64,000 nucleotides of DNA from Caulobacter radicis (GCF_003094615.1 NZ_QDKO01000020.1:1-64000); one strand, 5' to 3'. Numbered from the stretch's first letter, positions 8,335-16,463 are shown. The notes: generated by a model from the sequence alone, not told the origin. Program-made: numbers and translations.

Positions 8335-9834
8335 GAACGCGGCCTCGAAGGCCTCCAACTCGCGCTCCAGGCGCCACTGCATGGCCGCCTTCAGGTTCTT
8401 GTTCAGGAACACGTCGCAGGCCGCACCGGGCTTGGCGCATTCGGTCGCGCCGCGCAGGCTCCTGCCCGGCAGGAAGGCGTATTCCAGGCTGTCCCTCGCC
8501 ATGGCCTTGAGGTCGGCATAGCGCAGGCCGTGCTCGGTGGCGGCCCGGACGTATTCGTTGGTCAGGTCGATGCGCGAGACGCCCTCGTCGTCGGTGGACA
8601 GCACCACCGGAACGCCGGCCTGGCGGTAGAGCGACAGCGGGTGGTCGGCGCCCTTGACGCCCAGGATGACGTCGTTGCTGGTCAGGTTGATCTCGACGGC
8701 GACCTTGTCGCGGGCCATCTGCTTGAGAAGGCCCGGCGCGTCGTGCTCGTAGGCGATGTCGACGCCGTGGCCGATGCGCTTGGCGCCGGCCACCATGACG
8801 GCCTGGTTGATGTGGAAGGTCAGGTCGCGCGGCGGCGTGAGGCCCAGGGAGAGCTCGCCGGCGTGCAGGGCCATCGGGACCTTGGGATAGCGGCCCGACA
8901 GGTACTTCAGCATCCTCATGTGCAGGGCGTAGTCGCCGAGCGAGACCGGGTGGTCCTCGGGATTGACGATATTGACCCCGACGAAGCGCGGGTCGGCGTC
9001 GACCAGGGCGAAGGCGGCGGCCATCTGGGCGAAGACGAAGCCGGCCGGCTGGGCGCGCTCGACGAAGGGCTGGAAGCGCACCTCGACCGCGCAGGGACCA
9101 GCGGTTCCGCTGTTCTGCGCGCAGTCCAGGCGCTTGTCGGCCTCGGCGAGCGCGGCGTCCATCTCCTTGCGCGAGGCCTCGACCATGGCCGGCAGGCCGG
9201 AGGCGAAGGCGGCGTAGGTCCTGGCGAAGTCGCCGGTCCAGCGGCCGGCCTCGCGCTCGGCGAAGGCGCGCATGGCGTTCGGGTTGGCCGAGCTCTCGAC
9301 ATAGGAGACGCGGTCCTGGGCGGCGTATTCGCGGGTGACGGCGACCATCGGCCCGATGTTGGGCACGGCGGCGGCGGCGAAGCGCTCGAAGGTCGAGAAG
9401 AACTGGTCGTGGCCCGAGGCGGCGGCATGGTCGGCGCCGCGGTCGTAGTTGCGCACCGACAGGCTGTCGATCACCCGGTTGTAGAGGGCGGGGTCGCGAC
9501 GGGCGAGGCCGGCGGCGGGCACGCTCGCCTTGCCATCACAGGGCGCGGCTGTGATCGCCGGCGGCGTCGCGGTGGAGATGCAGAGACCGCCCTCGCCCGC
9601 CCAGGCGATGAAATCCTCGGCATAGGGCGCGCCCCACAGGTGATTGTGCAGGTCGCCGCCCTTGGGCATGGCCTGGAGGAAGAGCCGCAGCCTGGCCTTG
9701 TCGCCGGCGGCGGCGTCGAAGGCGGCCGATGCGCGCGCCTCGGCGTCCGAAGAGGCGGCCTGGGCGGGCGAGAGCGTCAACAGCCCGGCCGCCATGATCA
9801 GTCCGCTGGTCAGAAACCACTTTCGCGCGCGCAT
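8332..9834 (-). CDS. Exported adenosine deaminase-like enzyme (ADA/ADGF superfamily)
   Basis: This 500-residue protein begins with a signal peptide (about 28 residues, ending LSPAQAA) and shows the metal-dependent deaminase motifs in order: GDLHNHLWG (two metal-binding His), HAGEL, RIGHG (catalytic His) and STDDEG (metal-binding Asp). It should deaminate adenosine or a related nucleoside outside the cytoplasm. It is longer than cytosolic adenosine deaminases and resembles secreted ADGF types. It lies 96 bp after the DUF1521 gene on the same strand, with a hairpin between. It may be a nutrient scavenger rather than part of the T3SS. Its stop codon lies within a palindromic repeat. Confidence 0.88.
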   Translation of the reverse strand: MRARKWFLTSGLIMAAGLLTLSPAQAASSDAEARASAAFDAAAGDKARLRLFLQAMPKGGDLHNHLWGAPYAEDFIAWAGEGGLCISTATPPAITAAPCDGKASVPAAGLARRDPALYNRVIDSLSVRNYDRGADHAAASGHDQFFSTFERFAAAAVPNIGPMVAVTREYAAQDRVSYVESSANPNAMRAFAEREAGRWTGDFARTYAAFASGLPAMVEASRKEMDAALAEADKRLDCAQNSGTAGPCAVEVRFQPFVERAQPAGFVFAQMAAAFALVDADPRFVGVNIVNPEDHPVSLGDYALHMRMLKYLSGRYPKVPMALHAGELSLGLTPPRDLTFHINQAVMVAGAKRIGHGVDIAYEHDAPGLLKQMARDKVAVEINLTSNDVILGVKGADHPLSLYRQAGVPVVLSTDDEGVSRIDLTNEYVRAATEHGLRYADLKAMARDSLEYAFLPGRSLRGATECAKPGAACDVFLNKNLKAAMQWRLERELEAFEAAF

Positions 9835-9869
9835 CGTCCGCCCCCAGATCCTTTCCGCCTACCCACGAT

Positions 9870-9891
9870 GATTTGCGGCGTTTGGCAAATC
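9870..9891 (-). terminator. Hairpin between DUF1521 gene and adenosine deaminase-like gene
   Basis: GATTTGC (9870-9876) and GCAAATC (9885-9891) form a 7-bp stem with an 8-nt loop downstream of the DUF1521 stop. There is no long T-run, so it may only partly stop transcription or may be an operator instead. Confidence 0.35.
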
Positions 9892-9930
9892 GCGAGCGGC
9901 GAAAAGGATCGGAAGGCGGCCCCCCCTGGA

Positions 9931-10746
9931 TCAGGCTTCCAGCACGGGGAAGCGCTGGGCCGCCTTGGCGCTGGTCGTCGAGCCCTCGGTGGAGCCCTCG
10001 GCCAGAGCGGCGACGCCCACGCCCAGCAGCCAGCCGGTCAGCAGCAGGCCAAGGCCGCTGTTGAAGGCCTCCAGCGCCTCGCGCACCGGTTCCATGCCCG
10101 GCTTGGTCAGGTCGAAGTCGGCCTGGCCGACGGCGCCGCCGGTGATGCTGCTGGTCCAGCCCGAAGAGGCCGCGTCGTTCTCGTGGATGACCAAGCCGTC
10201 GTCATGGGCCGCGTCGAGGGCGTAGCCGCTGCTGCCGAGGGTGACCGAGAAGTCGCCCTTGGTCTGCTCGCTGACCCCGTCGATGACGATGGCCTGGTCG
10301 CCTTTCGTGACCACCACCTGCTCGGCGTAGGTCATGTTGTTCCACTTCGAGGTCTCGGTGTTGATCGTGATCTTCGTGCCGTTCTCGAGCTGGAAGGTCG
10401 TGGTCCCCCAGAAATCGCCGATGTGCTCGCCGTTGTAGCTGACGTGCGGGTCGCCCCAGACGCGGGTGGCGTTGCCGTCGGCGTCGCGGACGATGATCTC
10501 GGAATTGGCCTCGTTGATCGACAGGGTGTAGCCGTCGCCGATGTCGATCTCGGCCTTGCCCTCGCCGGGCATGCTGGCGGTGAACGGCTGCTGGGCGGGG
10601 GCGGGCTGGAACAGCCCGGCGACCATCGCGCCCAGGGTGAACTGCATGGCGCCGAAGGCCTTCAGCGATTGGCCCAGGCCCGCGCCCACGCCGGTGAGGA
10701 TCGCCGCGTTGAGCGCCGTGTTCAAGGCGCCGTTGATGGTGGTCAT
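9931..10746 (-). CDS. DUF1521 / metal-induced autocleavage domain protein, candidate T3SS effector
   Basis: This 271-residue protein lacks a Sec signal. Residues 66-200 match the DUF1521 domain (IDIGDGYTLSINEANSEI, then GDPHVSYNGEHIGDFWG). In rhizobial T3SS effectors NopE1 and NopE2 this domain cleaves itself in calcium between Asp and Pro of a GD-PHVD motif; here the bond would be Asp99-Pro100. Hydrophobic stretches flank the domain (about 11-47 and 222-246), unlike a plain soluble effector. The ATG at 10746 follows AGGAGCG, and a T3SS-type box lies 80-110 bp upstream, before the end of sctT. I infer export by this T3SS; the target cell is unknown. Confidence 0.8.
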   Translation of the reverse strand: MTTINGALNTALNAAILTGVGAGLGQSLKAFGAMQFTLGAMVAGLFQPAPAQQPFTASMPGEGKAEIDIGDGYTLSINEANSEIIVRDADGNATRVWGDPHVSYNGEHIGDFWGTTTFQLENGTKITINTETSKWNNMTYAEQVVVTKGDQAIVIDGVSEQTKGDFSVTLGSSGYALDAAHDDGLVIHENDAASSGWTSSITGGAVGQADFDLTKPGMEPVREALEAFNSGLGLLLTGWLLGVGVAALAEGSTEGSTTSAKAAQRFPVLEA

Positions 10747-10822
10747 CGCTCCTACCCCTGCTCGATCGGACAGCCGCCGGTTGCGGCCTGCGACGAAAGG
10801 TGGCGCCAAGCGGGGCGGTCCA

Positions 10823-10858
10823 GATAGCTGGGGCGTATCCCATCAGGGAAAACCCTAG
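10823..10858 (-). promoter_or_regulatory. T3SS box upstream of DUF1521 gene
   Basis: Read on the minus strand this is GGGTTTTCCC, four bases, then GGGATACGCCCCAGCTATC. It matches the boxes at 29387, 34823 and 36506. The near-invariant parts are GGGA..CCCC and A-N-CTATC. It ends 77 bp upstream of the DUF1521 start. Confidence 0.6.
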
Positions 10859-10867
10859 GTCGGCGAT

Positions 10868-11001
10868 CCGAAAGGAACCTCCCCCTCTCGCGCAGCGATC
10901 GGTGGGGGGAGTCAGTACGAAATCAGCCAGCGCCTCGACAGCTGAAAACGTCCCCCACCGGCCTTCGGCCGCCTCCCCCGGAGGGGGAGGTTCCCTTTCG
11001 C
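10868..11001. repeat. Inverted-repeat element between sctT and DUF1521 gene
   Basis: Perfect 14-bp arms GGAACCTCCCCCTC (10874-10887) and its complement (10981-10994), extended with one indel by CGAAAGG on each side, bound about 93 bp. The interior contains the GCTGAAAACGTCCCCC unit also found at 151-203. It starts at the end of sctT and may end the sctQRST transcript. Confidence 0.6.
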
Positions 11002-11805
11002 CTACCCCTTCCCGTCCAGCCCCCGCAGCACCTGCAGGATCACCGTCGGCCGGGCGCCGATCTCGTTGAGCAGCAGTTGGACGAGGCCCGTCAGCATGGC
11101 CAGGACCACGGCCGTGGCGATCCACGACTTGATGGCCAGGCCCAGGGAGAAGACGTTCAGCTGCGGGGCGTAGCGGTTGATCAGGCCAAGGCCGCCGTCG
11201 ACGAGGTAGAGCACGATCAGGGCCGGGGTCGCCAGCATCACCGCCATCACCATCAGCCGCGAGAACTCGCCCTCGAACAGCGACAGGCTGCGTAGGGACA
11301 GCACCGGGGTCAGGCTGCCGATCGGCCACACCGCGTAGCTGTCGAGGATCACCCCGACCATCAGCAGCAGGCCGCCCGAGAACATGAAGACGAAGTTGGC
11401 CAGGCGGCTGAGGAACTCGCCGGTCAGCGAGGTCTGGTGGCCGCTCAAGGGGTCGACGACCTGGGCGATGGTGGCGCCGACCTTGGCGTCGATGATCTGG
11501 CCGGCCGCCTCGAGCGCCCACAGCATGGTCCCGAAGAAGAAGCCGATGACCAGGCCCACCAAGGCCTCCTTGGCGAAGATCATGATCCACTGGACCGTCG
11601 GCAGCTCCATCTGGGCCAGCTGGGGTTGCAGCGTGATGACGATGATCCCGAAGGCCAGGAAGATCGAGTTGCGCACCAGGGCCGGCACGGTTTCGGGCGA
11701 CAAGAGCGGCAGCAGCATGAAGGCGGCCGCCACCCGGGTCGCGCCGACGGCCAGGATCAGGGTGTTCTCGAAGATCGCCCCGAGCCAGTCGGGCGCTCCG
11801 GTCAT
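11002..11805 (-). CDS. sctT: T3SS export apparatus protein SctT (YscT/HrcT/FliR family)
   Basis: This 267-residue, highly hydrophobic protein has about six predicted membrane segments and the family pattern (RVAAAFMLLPLLS, RNSIFLAFGIIV, KEALVGLVIGFFFGTMLWALEAAGQIID). It forms the export gate with SctR and SctS in the inner membrane. It is the last gene of the coupled HK-RR-sctQ-R-S-T set, 10 bp after sctS. Non-flagellar identity rests on the neighbours (secretin, SctD, SctJ) rather than on this sequence alone. The length is normal. Confidence 0.9.
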   Translation of the reverse strand: MTGAPDWLGAIFENTLILAVGATRVAAAFMLLPLLSPETVPALVRNSIFLAFGIIVITLQPQLAQMELPTVQWIMIFAKEALVGLVIGFFFGTMLWALEAAGQIIDAKVGATIAQVVDPLSGHQTSLTGEFLSRLANFVFMFSGGLLLMVGVILDSYAVWPIGSLTPVLSLRSLSLFEGEFSRLMVMAVMLATPALIVLYLVDGGLGLINRYAPQLNVFSLGLAIKSWIATAVVLAMLTGLVQLLLNEIGARPTVILQVLRGLDGKG

Positions 11806-11815
11806 GCGCCCCCCG

Positions 11816-12088
11816 TCATCTGCGGACCATGGCCGGGAACTCGGTGAACACCCGGTCGCCGAAGCGATAGAGCGTGCCGCCCAGCAGGCTGGCGGTGACG
11901 AAGATCGTCAGCACGATGGCGAAGAACTTGGCCGCGTACTGCAGGGTCTGCTCCTGCAGTTGGGTGGCCGACTGGATGACCGCCACGAAGAGGCCCACCA
12001 GCGAGGCGGCGACGATCGGCGGGGCCGACAGGATCAGCACCAGCCACAGGGCCTGGTTGACGAGTTCGATGGCCTGGGCGTTCAGCAT
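11816..12088 (-). CDS. sctS: T3SS export apparatus protein SctS (YscS/HrcS/FliQ family)
   Basis: This 90-residue protein has two membrane hairpins typical of SctS/FliQ (ALWLVLILSAPPIVAASLVG and QTLQYAAKFFAIVLTIFV). The motif SATQLQEQTLQYAAK matches the conserved loop between the two helices. It sits between sctR and sctT in the usual R-S-T order, with short gaps of about 10 bp. The length equals the family norm. Confidence 0.92.
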   Translation of the reverse strand: MLNAQAIELVNQALWLVLILSAPPIVAASLVGLFVAVIQSATQLQEQTLQYAAKFFAIVLTIFVTASLLGGTLYRFGDRVFTEFPAMVRR

Positions 12089-12098
12089 GGCGCGGCCC

Positions 12099-12761
12099 TC
12101 ACGTGTAGGACAGCACGAGGCCGTGCGAGAGCTTCACCCAGCCGTCGATCAGCACGAACAGCAAAAGCTTGAACGGCAGCGACACCGTCGTCGGCGACAG
12201 CATCATCATCCCCATGGCCAGCAGGATGTTGGAGACCACGAGGTCGATGATCAGGAACGGCAGGAAGATCAGGAAGCCGATCTGGAAGGCCGCGGCCAGC
12301 TCCGACACCGTGAAGGCCGGGACGACGACGATGAAGTCGCGCTGGGTCAGGGCGCGGGCCTTTTCCGGGCCGTTGATGCGCTGGGCGGTCTTCAGGAAGA
12401 AGGCGCGCTCGCGCGGGGTCGAGTGCTTGATCAGGAACTCGCGCAGCGGCTCCTTGGCCTTGTCGGCGTAGGTGAACAGGGCCTGGGTGTCGCTGCTGAC
12501 GGCGGCGATCGGCTTCACGTCCTGGTTGGCGGCGGCTATCTGCTGGCCGACCGGATACATGACGTAGAGGGTCAGGATCAGGGCCAGGCCGTTGAGCACG
12601 ATGTTCGGCGGCACCTGCTGCAGGCCCAGCGCATTGCGCAGCAGGCTGAGCGTGACGACGATCTTGGTGAACGAGGTGACCATCACCGCCACGAACGGCG
12701 CCAGCGCCAGCAGGATGACGGTGATGAGGGCCGAGCCCGGCGAGAATTGCGTCAGGTCCAT
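12099..12761 (-). CDS. sctR: T3SS export apparatus protein SctR (YscR/HrcR/FliP family)
   Basis: This 220-residue protein shows SctR/FliP landmarks: FTKIVVTLSLLRNALGLQQVPPN near residues 31-53, the periplasmic stretch about 70-125, VVPAFTVSELAAAFQIGFLIFLPFLIIDLVV, and MGMMMLSPTTVSLPFKLLLFVLIDGW at the C-terminus. Five SctR subunits form the core of the export gate. It has no long FliP-like signal-peptide region, which fits an injectisome. It starts 6 bp after sctQ. Confidence 0.93.
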   Translation of the reverse strand: MDLTQFSPGSALITVILLALAPFVAVMVTSFTKIVVTLSLLRNALGLQQVPPNIVLNGLALILTLYVMYPVGQQIAAANQDVKPIAAVSSDTQALFTYADKAKEPLREFLIKHSTPRERAFFLKTAQRINGPEKARALTQRDFIVVVPAFTVSELAAAFQIGFLIFLPFLIIDLVVSNILLAMGMMMLSPTTVSLPFKLLLFVLIDGWVKLSHGLVLSYT

Positions 12762-12767
12762 CGGGGC

Positions 12768-13775
12768 TCAGCCTTCGCCGCCTATGGTTTCCACCAGCAC
12801 GCCCCAGGCCTCGCCCACGGGCACCAGGCGCCCCCGGGCGATGGCGCGGTCGCCAGCCAGCAGCACGGCGGGGGCGTCCTCGCGCGGGCCGGCCAGCACG
12901 ACGGTGGAGCCGGGGCGCAGGCCGGCCAGCTCCGACAGCGGCAGGCTGGCCTCGCCCAGCAGCACCTTCAGCGGCACGGGCAGATCGGCGGGGGCGACCG
13001 GGGCGGCGCCGGTTTCGGTATTTGGAGCCGCGTCCTCGGTGGGGGCGACGGCGATGTCGAGCGGCGGAGCCATGGCGCTCTCCTCGATGGCGTTGAGCGT
13101 GAAGCGGCGGTGGGAAAGCTCGAACCGCCCGACGAGGCGACGGTCGAACAGGGTGAGGCTGGCCAGGCCCGGGCGCGACGCCGACAGCGGGGTCAGCACG
13201 ATGTCGCCCGGCCGCAGGGCGGCGGCGGTCTGGGCCGGCAGCTCGGGTCCGTCGAGCACCAAGGGCCCGGCGGCGGGCACGGCCAGGTGCGCGCCAAGGG
13301 CCCAGGGGTCGAAGATCGGCTGCGGCCAGGCGCGGGCGGCCTCGGCGTCGACGGCCAGGACCAGCCGGGCGAAGGGCGCGCCGTCCTGGGTCTCGACGGC
13401 GATCGACAGGGCCAGCAGGCCGTCGGGCGCCTGCGCCTCGACGCCCAGCGGCGACAGGCTTTCGGTGGTGGCGGCCTCGATGGCCGCCAGGACCGGCTCG
13501 ACCCGGTCGAGGGCGACCAGCAGCTCGGCGTCGTCGGCCGGGACGAAGGCGGCGCCGGACAGTTCGCGGATCGCCAGGCGCAGGCTCGGCTCGTCTTCGC
13601 CGAACAGGATCCACGGGCCGGCGCCGACCTCGGCGTCGAGGGCGACGCGGGTGACGAGGCCCGGCGCGCGCAGGGCGGCCAGCACGGCCAGGGCGTGGTT
13701 GCGGGCGACGAGGCCCGCGAGGTCGGCGGCGGACGATGCGCCCTCCCCCGTCCCAAGATCGAGAGAGGCGGTCAT
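12768..13775 (-). CDS. sctQ: T3SS cytoplasmic sorting-platform protein SctQ (C-ring, SpoA domain)
   Basis: This 335-residue protein ends in a SpoA/surface-presentation domain (about residues 255-330: VPLKVLLGEASLPLSELAGLRPGSTVVL, ending ARGRLVPVGEAWGVLVETI). This is the conserved part of SctQ/FliN. The N-terminal two thirds are divergent, as usual. It starts at the ATG at 13775, overlapping the response-regulator stop by 4 bp, so the platform protein and the regulator are translationally coupled. It precedes sctR directly. Confidence 0.85.
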   Translation of the reverse strand: MTASLDLGTGEGASSAADLAGLVARNHALAVLAALRAPGLVTRVALDAEVGAGPWILFGEDEPSLRLAIRELSGAAFVPADDAELLVALDRVEPVLAAIEAATTESLSPLGVEAQAPDGLLALSIAVETQDGAPFARLVLAVDAEAARAWPQPIFDPWALGAHLAVPAAGPLVLDGPELPAQTAAALRPGDIVLTPLSASRPGLASLTLFDRRLVGRFELSHRRFTLNAIEESAMAPPLDIAVAPTEDAAPNTETGAAPVAPADLPVPLKVLLGEASLPLSELAGLRPGSTVVLAGPREDAPAVLLAGDRAIARGRLVPVGEAWGVLVETIGGEG

Positions 13776-14416
13776 GCGTCGTCGTCCACGGTTGCGGTGA
13801 CGGCCATGCGCACCAGCCGGGTCAGGCTGGTCGCCTCCATCTTGGTCATGATCCGCGAGCGGTGCAGCTCGATGGTCTTGGGGCTGATGCCCAGGTCGTA
13901 GGCGATGACCTTGTTGACCTTGCCGGCCACGACCAGGGCCATGACCTCGCGCTCGCGCTCGGTGAGGCCGGCGACGCGGCGGGTATAGGCCTGCTGGCCG
14001 GGCGTCTGGACCGGACGGACCTGGGCGAAGGCCCGCTCCAGGGCCGCCTCGAGCGCGGCTTCCTGGAAGGGCTTTTCCAGGAAGGTGACGGCGCCCTTCT
14101 GCATGGCCTCGACCGCCAGGGGCACGTCGCCGTGGCCGGTCATGAAGATCACCGGCCGCTCGCAGCCCCGGGCCTTCAGCGCGTCGAGCAGTTCCAGCCC
14201 CGACATGTCGGGCATGCGCACGTCCAGCAGCAGGCAGGCGTCGGCCGGCGGGTCGCCGGCGTCGAGGAAGGCCCGCGCGCCGTCGAAGGTCGAGACGGCG
14301 TAGCCCAGGCTTTCCAGCCACCAGGCGGCGGACTGGCGGAACTCGCCGTGGTCGTCGACCAGGCAGACCGCCCCCAGGGCGCTGGGCTCGGGTGTCGGAA
14401 TAGAGGGGGTGGTCAT
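13772..14416 (-). CDS. FixJ/NarL-type response regulator embedded in T3SS operon
   Basis: The 214-residue protein has a CheY-like receiver (about 15-135) with acidic pair Asp21-Asp22, phospho-acceptor Asp65 (LLLDVRMPD), Thr93 and Lys115 (FLEKPF). A LuxR-type helix-turn-helix follows (about 148-205: LTEREREVMALVVAGKVNK, GISPKTIELHRSRIM). The arrangement and DVRMPDMSGLELL are FixJ-like. It overlaps the kinase gene upstream and sctQ downstream by 4 bp each. I infer that it activates the T3SS boxes seen upstream of effector-like genes; it is the only DNA-binding regulator in the cluster. Confidence 0.93.
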   Translation of the reverse strand: MTTPSIPTPEPSALGAVCLVDDHGEFRQSAAWWLESLGYAVSTFDGARAFLDAGDPPADACLLLDVRMPDMSGLELLDALKARGCERPVIFMTGHGDVPLAVEAMQKGAVTFLEKPFQEAALEAALERAFAQVRPVQTPGQQAYTRRVAGLTEREREVMALVVAGKVNKVIAYDLGISPKTIELHRSRIMTKMEATSLTRLVRMAVTATVDDDA

Positions 14417-15483
14417 GGCTCCTCCTGGCGCGCCGCGGGCAGCGCGATGTGGAATACGGTCCCCCCCTCGGGATCCGGGGCGTGCCAGAGACGCCCGCGA
14501 TGCAGTTCGACGATGGATCGGCAGATCCCCAGGCCCACGCCCATGCCGCCGGGCTTGGTCGAGAAGAACGGCGAGAACATCTTGCCCTCCGCCCCCGCCT
14601 CGACGCCCGGGCCGCTGTCGGCGACGGTCAGCTCGACCATGCGATCGCTGCCCTCCATGGGCGCGGCGGCGATGGTCAGGCGACGGGGACCCGGCCGGCC
14701 GCGCATGGCGTCCAGGCCGTTGCGGGCGAGGTTGACCAGCACCTGCTGGATCATCACCGCGTCGCCCAGCACCGGCGGCAGGGCGGCGAACCGGGCGCGG
14801 GCCACGACCTTGTCGCGGGCGATCTCCCAGTCGAGCAGGTCGAGCGTGGCGCGCACCAGGCGGGGCAGGTCCAGCGGCTCGACCTGGGGCTGGCGCTGCT
14901 CGACGAAGGAGCGCATGCGCTGAATGACGCCCGAGGCGTAGAGGGCCTGCTCGGCGGCGCGGTCCAGGGCCTCGACGCCCTCCTCCTTCGACAGCGCCCC
15001 GCGCGACAGCCGGGCCTTGAGCCCCCGCGCGATATTGGCGATCGAGCCGATCGGCTGGTTCAGTTCATGGGCGATCATGGTCGCCATCTCGCCGACGGAC
15101 ATGACGCGCGAGGTCAGCAGCAGGCGTTCACGGTCGGCCAGGCGGCGACCTTCCGCCTCCTGGCGCTCGGCGGCGCTGGACAGGATCAGGCAGATGCGGC
15201 CGTCGCCTTGCGCGGCCCGGGCCTCGAAGGCCTGGCCGTCGAGATCCAGCGGAATGAGGCCGCCCTCCCCGCGCCGCGCGGCCTCGACCGCCGACAGCAG
15301 GCCGCCGGTCGGAACCTCCCCGGGCCGCAACCCGGGGGTCAGCCGCGCGAAGGCCGGCGAGCGCCAGGCCAGGCGCAGCGCGGCGGCGTCCTCGAAGGCG
15401 GCGACGGCCAGCCCCAGGACGTCCAGCGCCTCGGCCTCGGGCGATTGCGACAGGAGCGCCGCCAGGCCCATCATGCGACACAC
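14413..15483 (-). CDS. Soluble sensor histidine kinase, partner of FixJ-like regulator
   Basis: This protein of up to 356 residues has no membrane segment. A PAS-like N-terminus (about 20-105) is followed by a dimerisation/phospho-acceptor helix with His139 (SVGEMATMIAHELNQPIGS) and an ATPase domain with an N box (QVLVNLARNGLDAM) and glycine boxes (VADSGPGV, GGMGVGLGICRSIVE). It should sense a cytoplasmic cue and phosphorylate the adjacent response regulator. The frame opens with GTG at 15483, only 3 bp from a T3SS box, and no clear Shine-Dalgarno is present. The true start may be ATG 15474 or 15471, or the message may be leaderless. Confidence 0.9.
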   Translation of the reverse strand: MCRMMGLAALLSQSPEAEALDVLGLAVAAFEDAAALRLAWRSPAFARLTPGLRPGEVPTGGLLSAVEAARRGEGGLIPLDLDGQAFEARAAQGDGRICLILSSAAERQEAEGRRLADRERLLLTSRVMSVGEMATMIAHELNQPIGSIANIARGLKARLSRGALSKEEGVEALDRAAEQALYASGVIQRMRSFVEQRQPQVEPLDLPRLVRATLDLLDWEIARDKVVARARFAALPPVLGDAVMIQQVLVNLARNGLDAMRGRPGPRRLTIAAAPMEGSDRMVELTVADSGPGVEAGAEGKMFSPFFSTKPGGMGVGLGICRSIVELHRGRLWHAPDPEGGTVFHIALPAARQEEP

Positions 15484-15485
15484 TG

Positions 15486-15510
15486 GCCAGCTAGGGAAAA
15501 CCCGACTGGC
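15486..15510. promoter_or_regulatory. T3SS box between kinase gene and 76-residue gene
   Basis: CTAGGGAAAACCCGACTGG reads toward the 15555 gene, and the opposite strand gives GGGTTTTCCCTAGCTGG toward the kinase operon. The outer GCCAG...CTGGC makes it a dyad. Its place between divergent genes suggests shared control and autoregulation of the two-component system. Confidence 0.5.
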
Positions 15511-15554
15511 GGGCGCGCGTTGTCTTTCGTATCGAGAGACTGAAGGAGTTCGCC

Positions 15555-15785
15555 ATGTCCGCCAGCCGTATCGACGCCCCGTCCGTCTCCGGCGTCTGGA
15601 GCCACGGCCTTTCCGGGATCAGCCCGGCGGGCGAGCCCTCGCGCGCCCAGGCCTTCGGCGACTTCTCCGGCTTCTCGCGCCATGACGGCCGCATCGGTCT
15701 TTCCGGCGCCGCGCGCGACCTGGACGATACGGCCCGCGCCGTGGCCGATCGCCTGACCGACACCCGCGACAACGGCTTCATCTAA
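15555..15785 (+). CDS. Small T3SS-associated protein of unknown function
   Basis: This 76-residue protein matches no family I recognise. It is Ser/Gly/Arg/Asp-rich and has no signal peptide. The N-terminus (MSASRIDAPSVSGVWSHGLSG) has the flexible, Ser-rich composition of T3SS substrates; the C-terminus is charged and probably helical (SGAARDLDDTARAVADRLTD). AAGGAG precedes the ATG and a T3SS box lies about 50 bp upstream. The next gene starts 15 bp after it. It could be a small secreted subunit or a chaperone partner; neither is shown. Confidence 0.65.
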   Translation: MSASRIDAPSVSGVWSHGLSGISPAGEPSRAQAFGDFSGFSRHDGRIGLSGAARDLDDTARAVADRLTDTRDNGFI

Positions 15786-15800
15786 GGCTAGCGTCGCGGC

Positions 15801-16463
15801 GTGAACGCCGACCGCATCCTCAAATCCGAGCCCGACTGGTTCGGCGCCGCCCAAGCGCTGGTCGAGGGACTGCAGGGCCAGCCGACGCTGGACCGCCGCG
15901 TCGACGTGCTGGAGCGCGTCTGCATCGACCTGGGCGATGCGCTGTATCCCGGTTTCGCCAAGCTGCTGGCGGCCGTTGCCCATTTCGGCGAGCCGGAGGT
16001 CAAGGCGCTGGTCGCCGATGCCCTGGCCCAGGCCCTGCTGACCGCCCGCCTGCCCGCCGCGCGGGTGCCGGCCTGGGGCGCGGGCGGCTTTGCGGGCCTG
16101 GCCGGCGGCGGCCCGTTGCTCAGCAACAGCCGCAAGGTCGGGCCGCTGGAGTTCCTGTGCGTGTGGCTGGTGCGCGACATCGCCGACGCGCCGCTGGACG
16201 CCGAGGCCTTCGAGACGGCGGCGACCTACCTGGTGGACCTGGTCGGCGCCTCGCCCAAGGCGACGGCTCTTTATGTCGACAAGCTGCGCGCCGACGCGGC
16301 CGACCCGACCGAGGGCCTGCACAACGCCCAGAGCCGCCGGCTGATAGAGGTGCTGGCCGAGCGCTGGGCCGCCGGCGATCCCCCGGCCGAGGTCGCCCGC
16401 GCCGTGGCCCGCGCGGCGGAAGCCGATCGGGGCGTGGGACGGTTCGGACTGCCGCTGCGGTGA
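15801..16463 (+). CDS. Hypothetical T3SS-region protein, helical
   Basis: This 220-residue protein has a GTG start 15 bp after the 76-residue gene, so the two are probably cotranscribed. It is alpha-helical by composition (LVEGLQ, VLERVCIDLGDALYPGFAKLLAAV, ALVADALAQALL), with a Gly-rich turn near residues 93-112 and no signal peptide. I recognise no domain. A cytoplasmic accessory or chaperone-like role for the T3SS is possible from context only. Confidence 0.65.
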   Translation: MNADRILKSEPDWFGAAQALVEGLQGQPTLDRRVDVLERVCIDLGDALYPGFAKLLAAVAHFGEPEVKALVADALAQALLTARLPAARVPAWGAGGFAGLAGGGPLLSNSRKVGPLEFLCVWLVRDIADAPLDAEAFETAATYLVDLVGASPKATALYVDKLRADAADPTEGLHNAQSRRLIEVLAERWAAGDPPAEVARAVARAAEADRGVGRFGLPLR

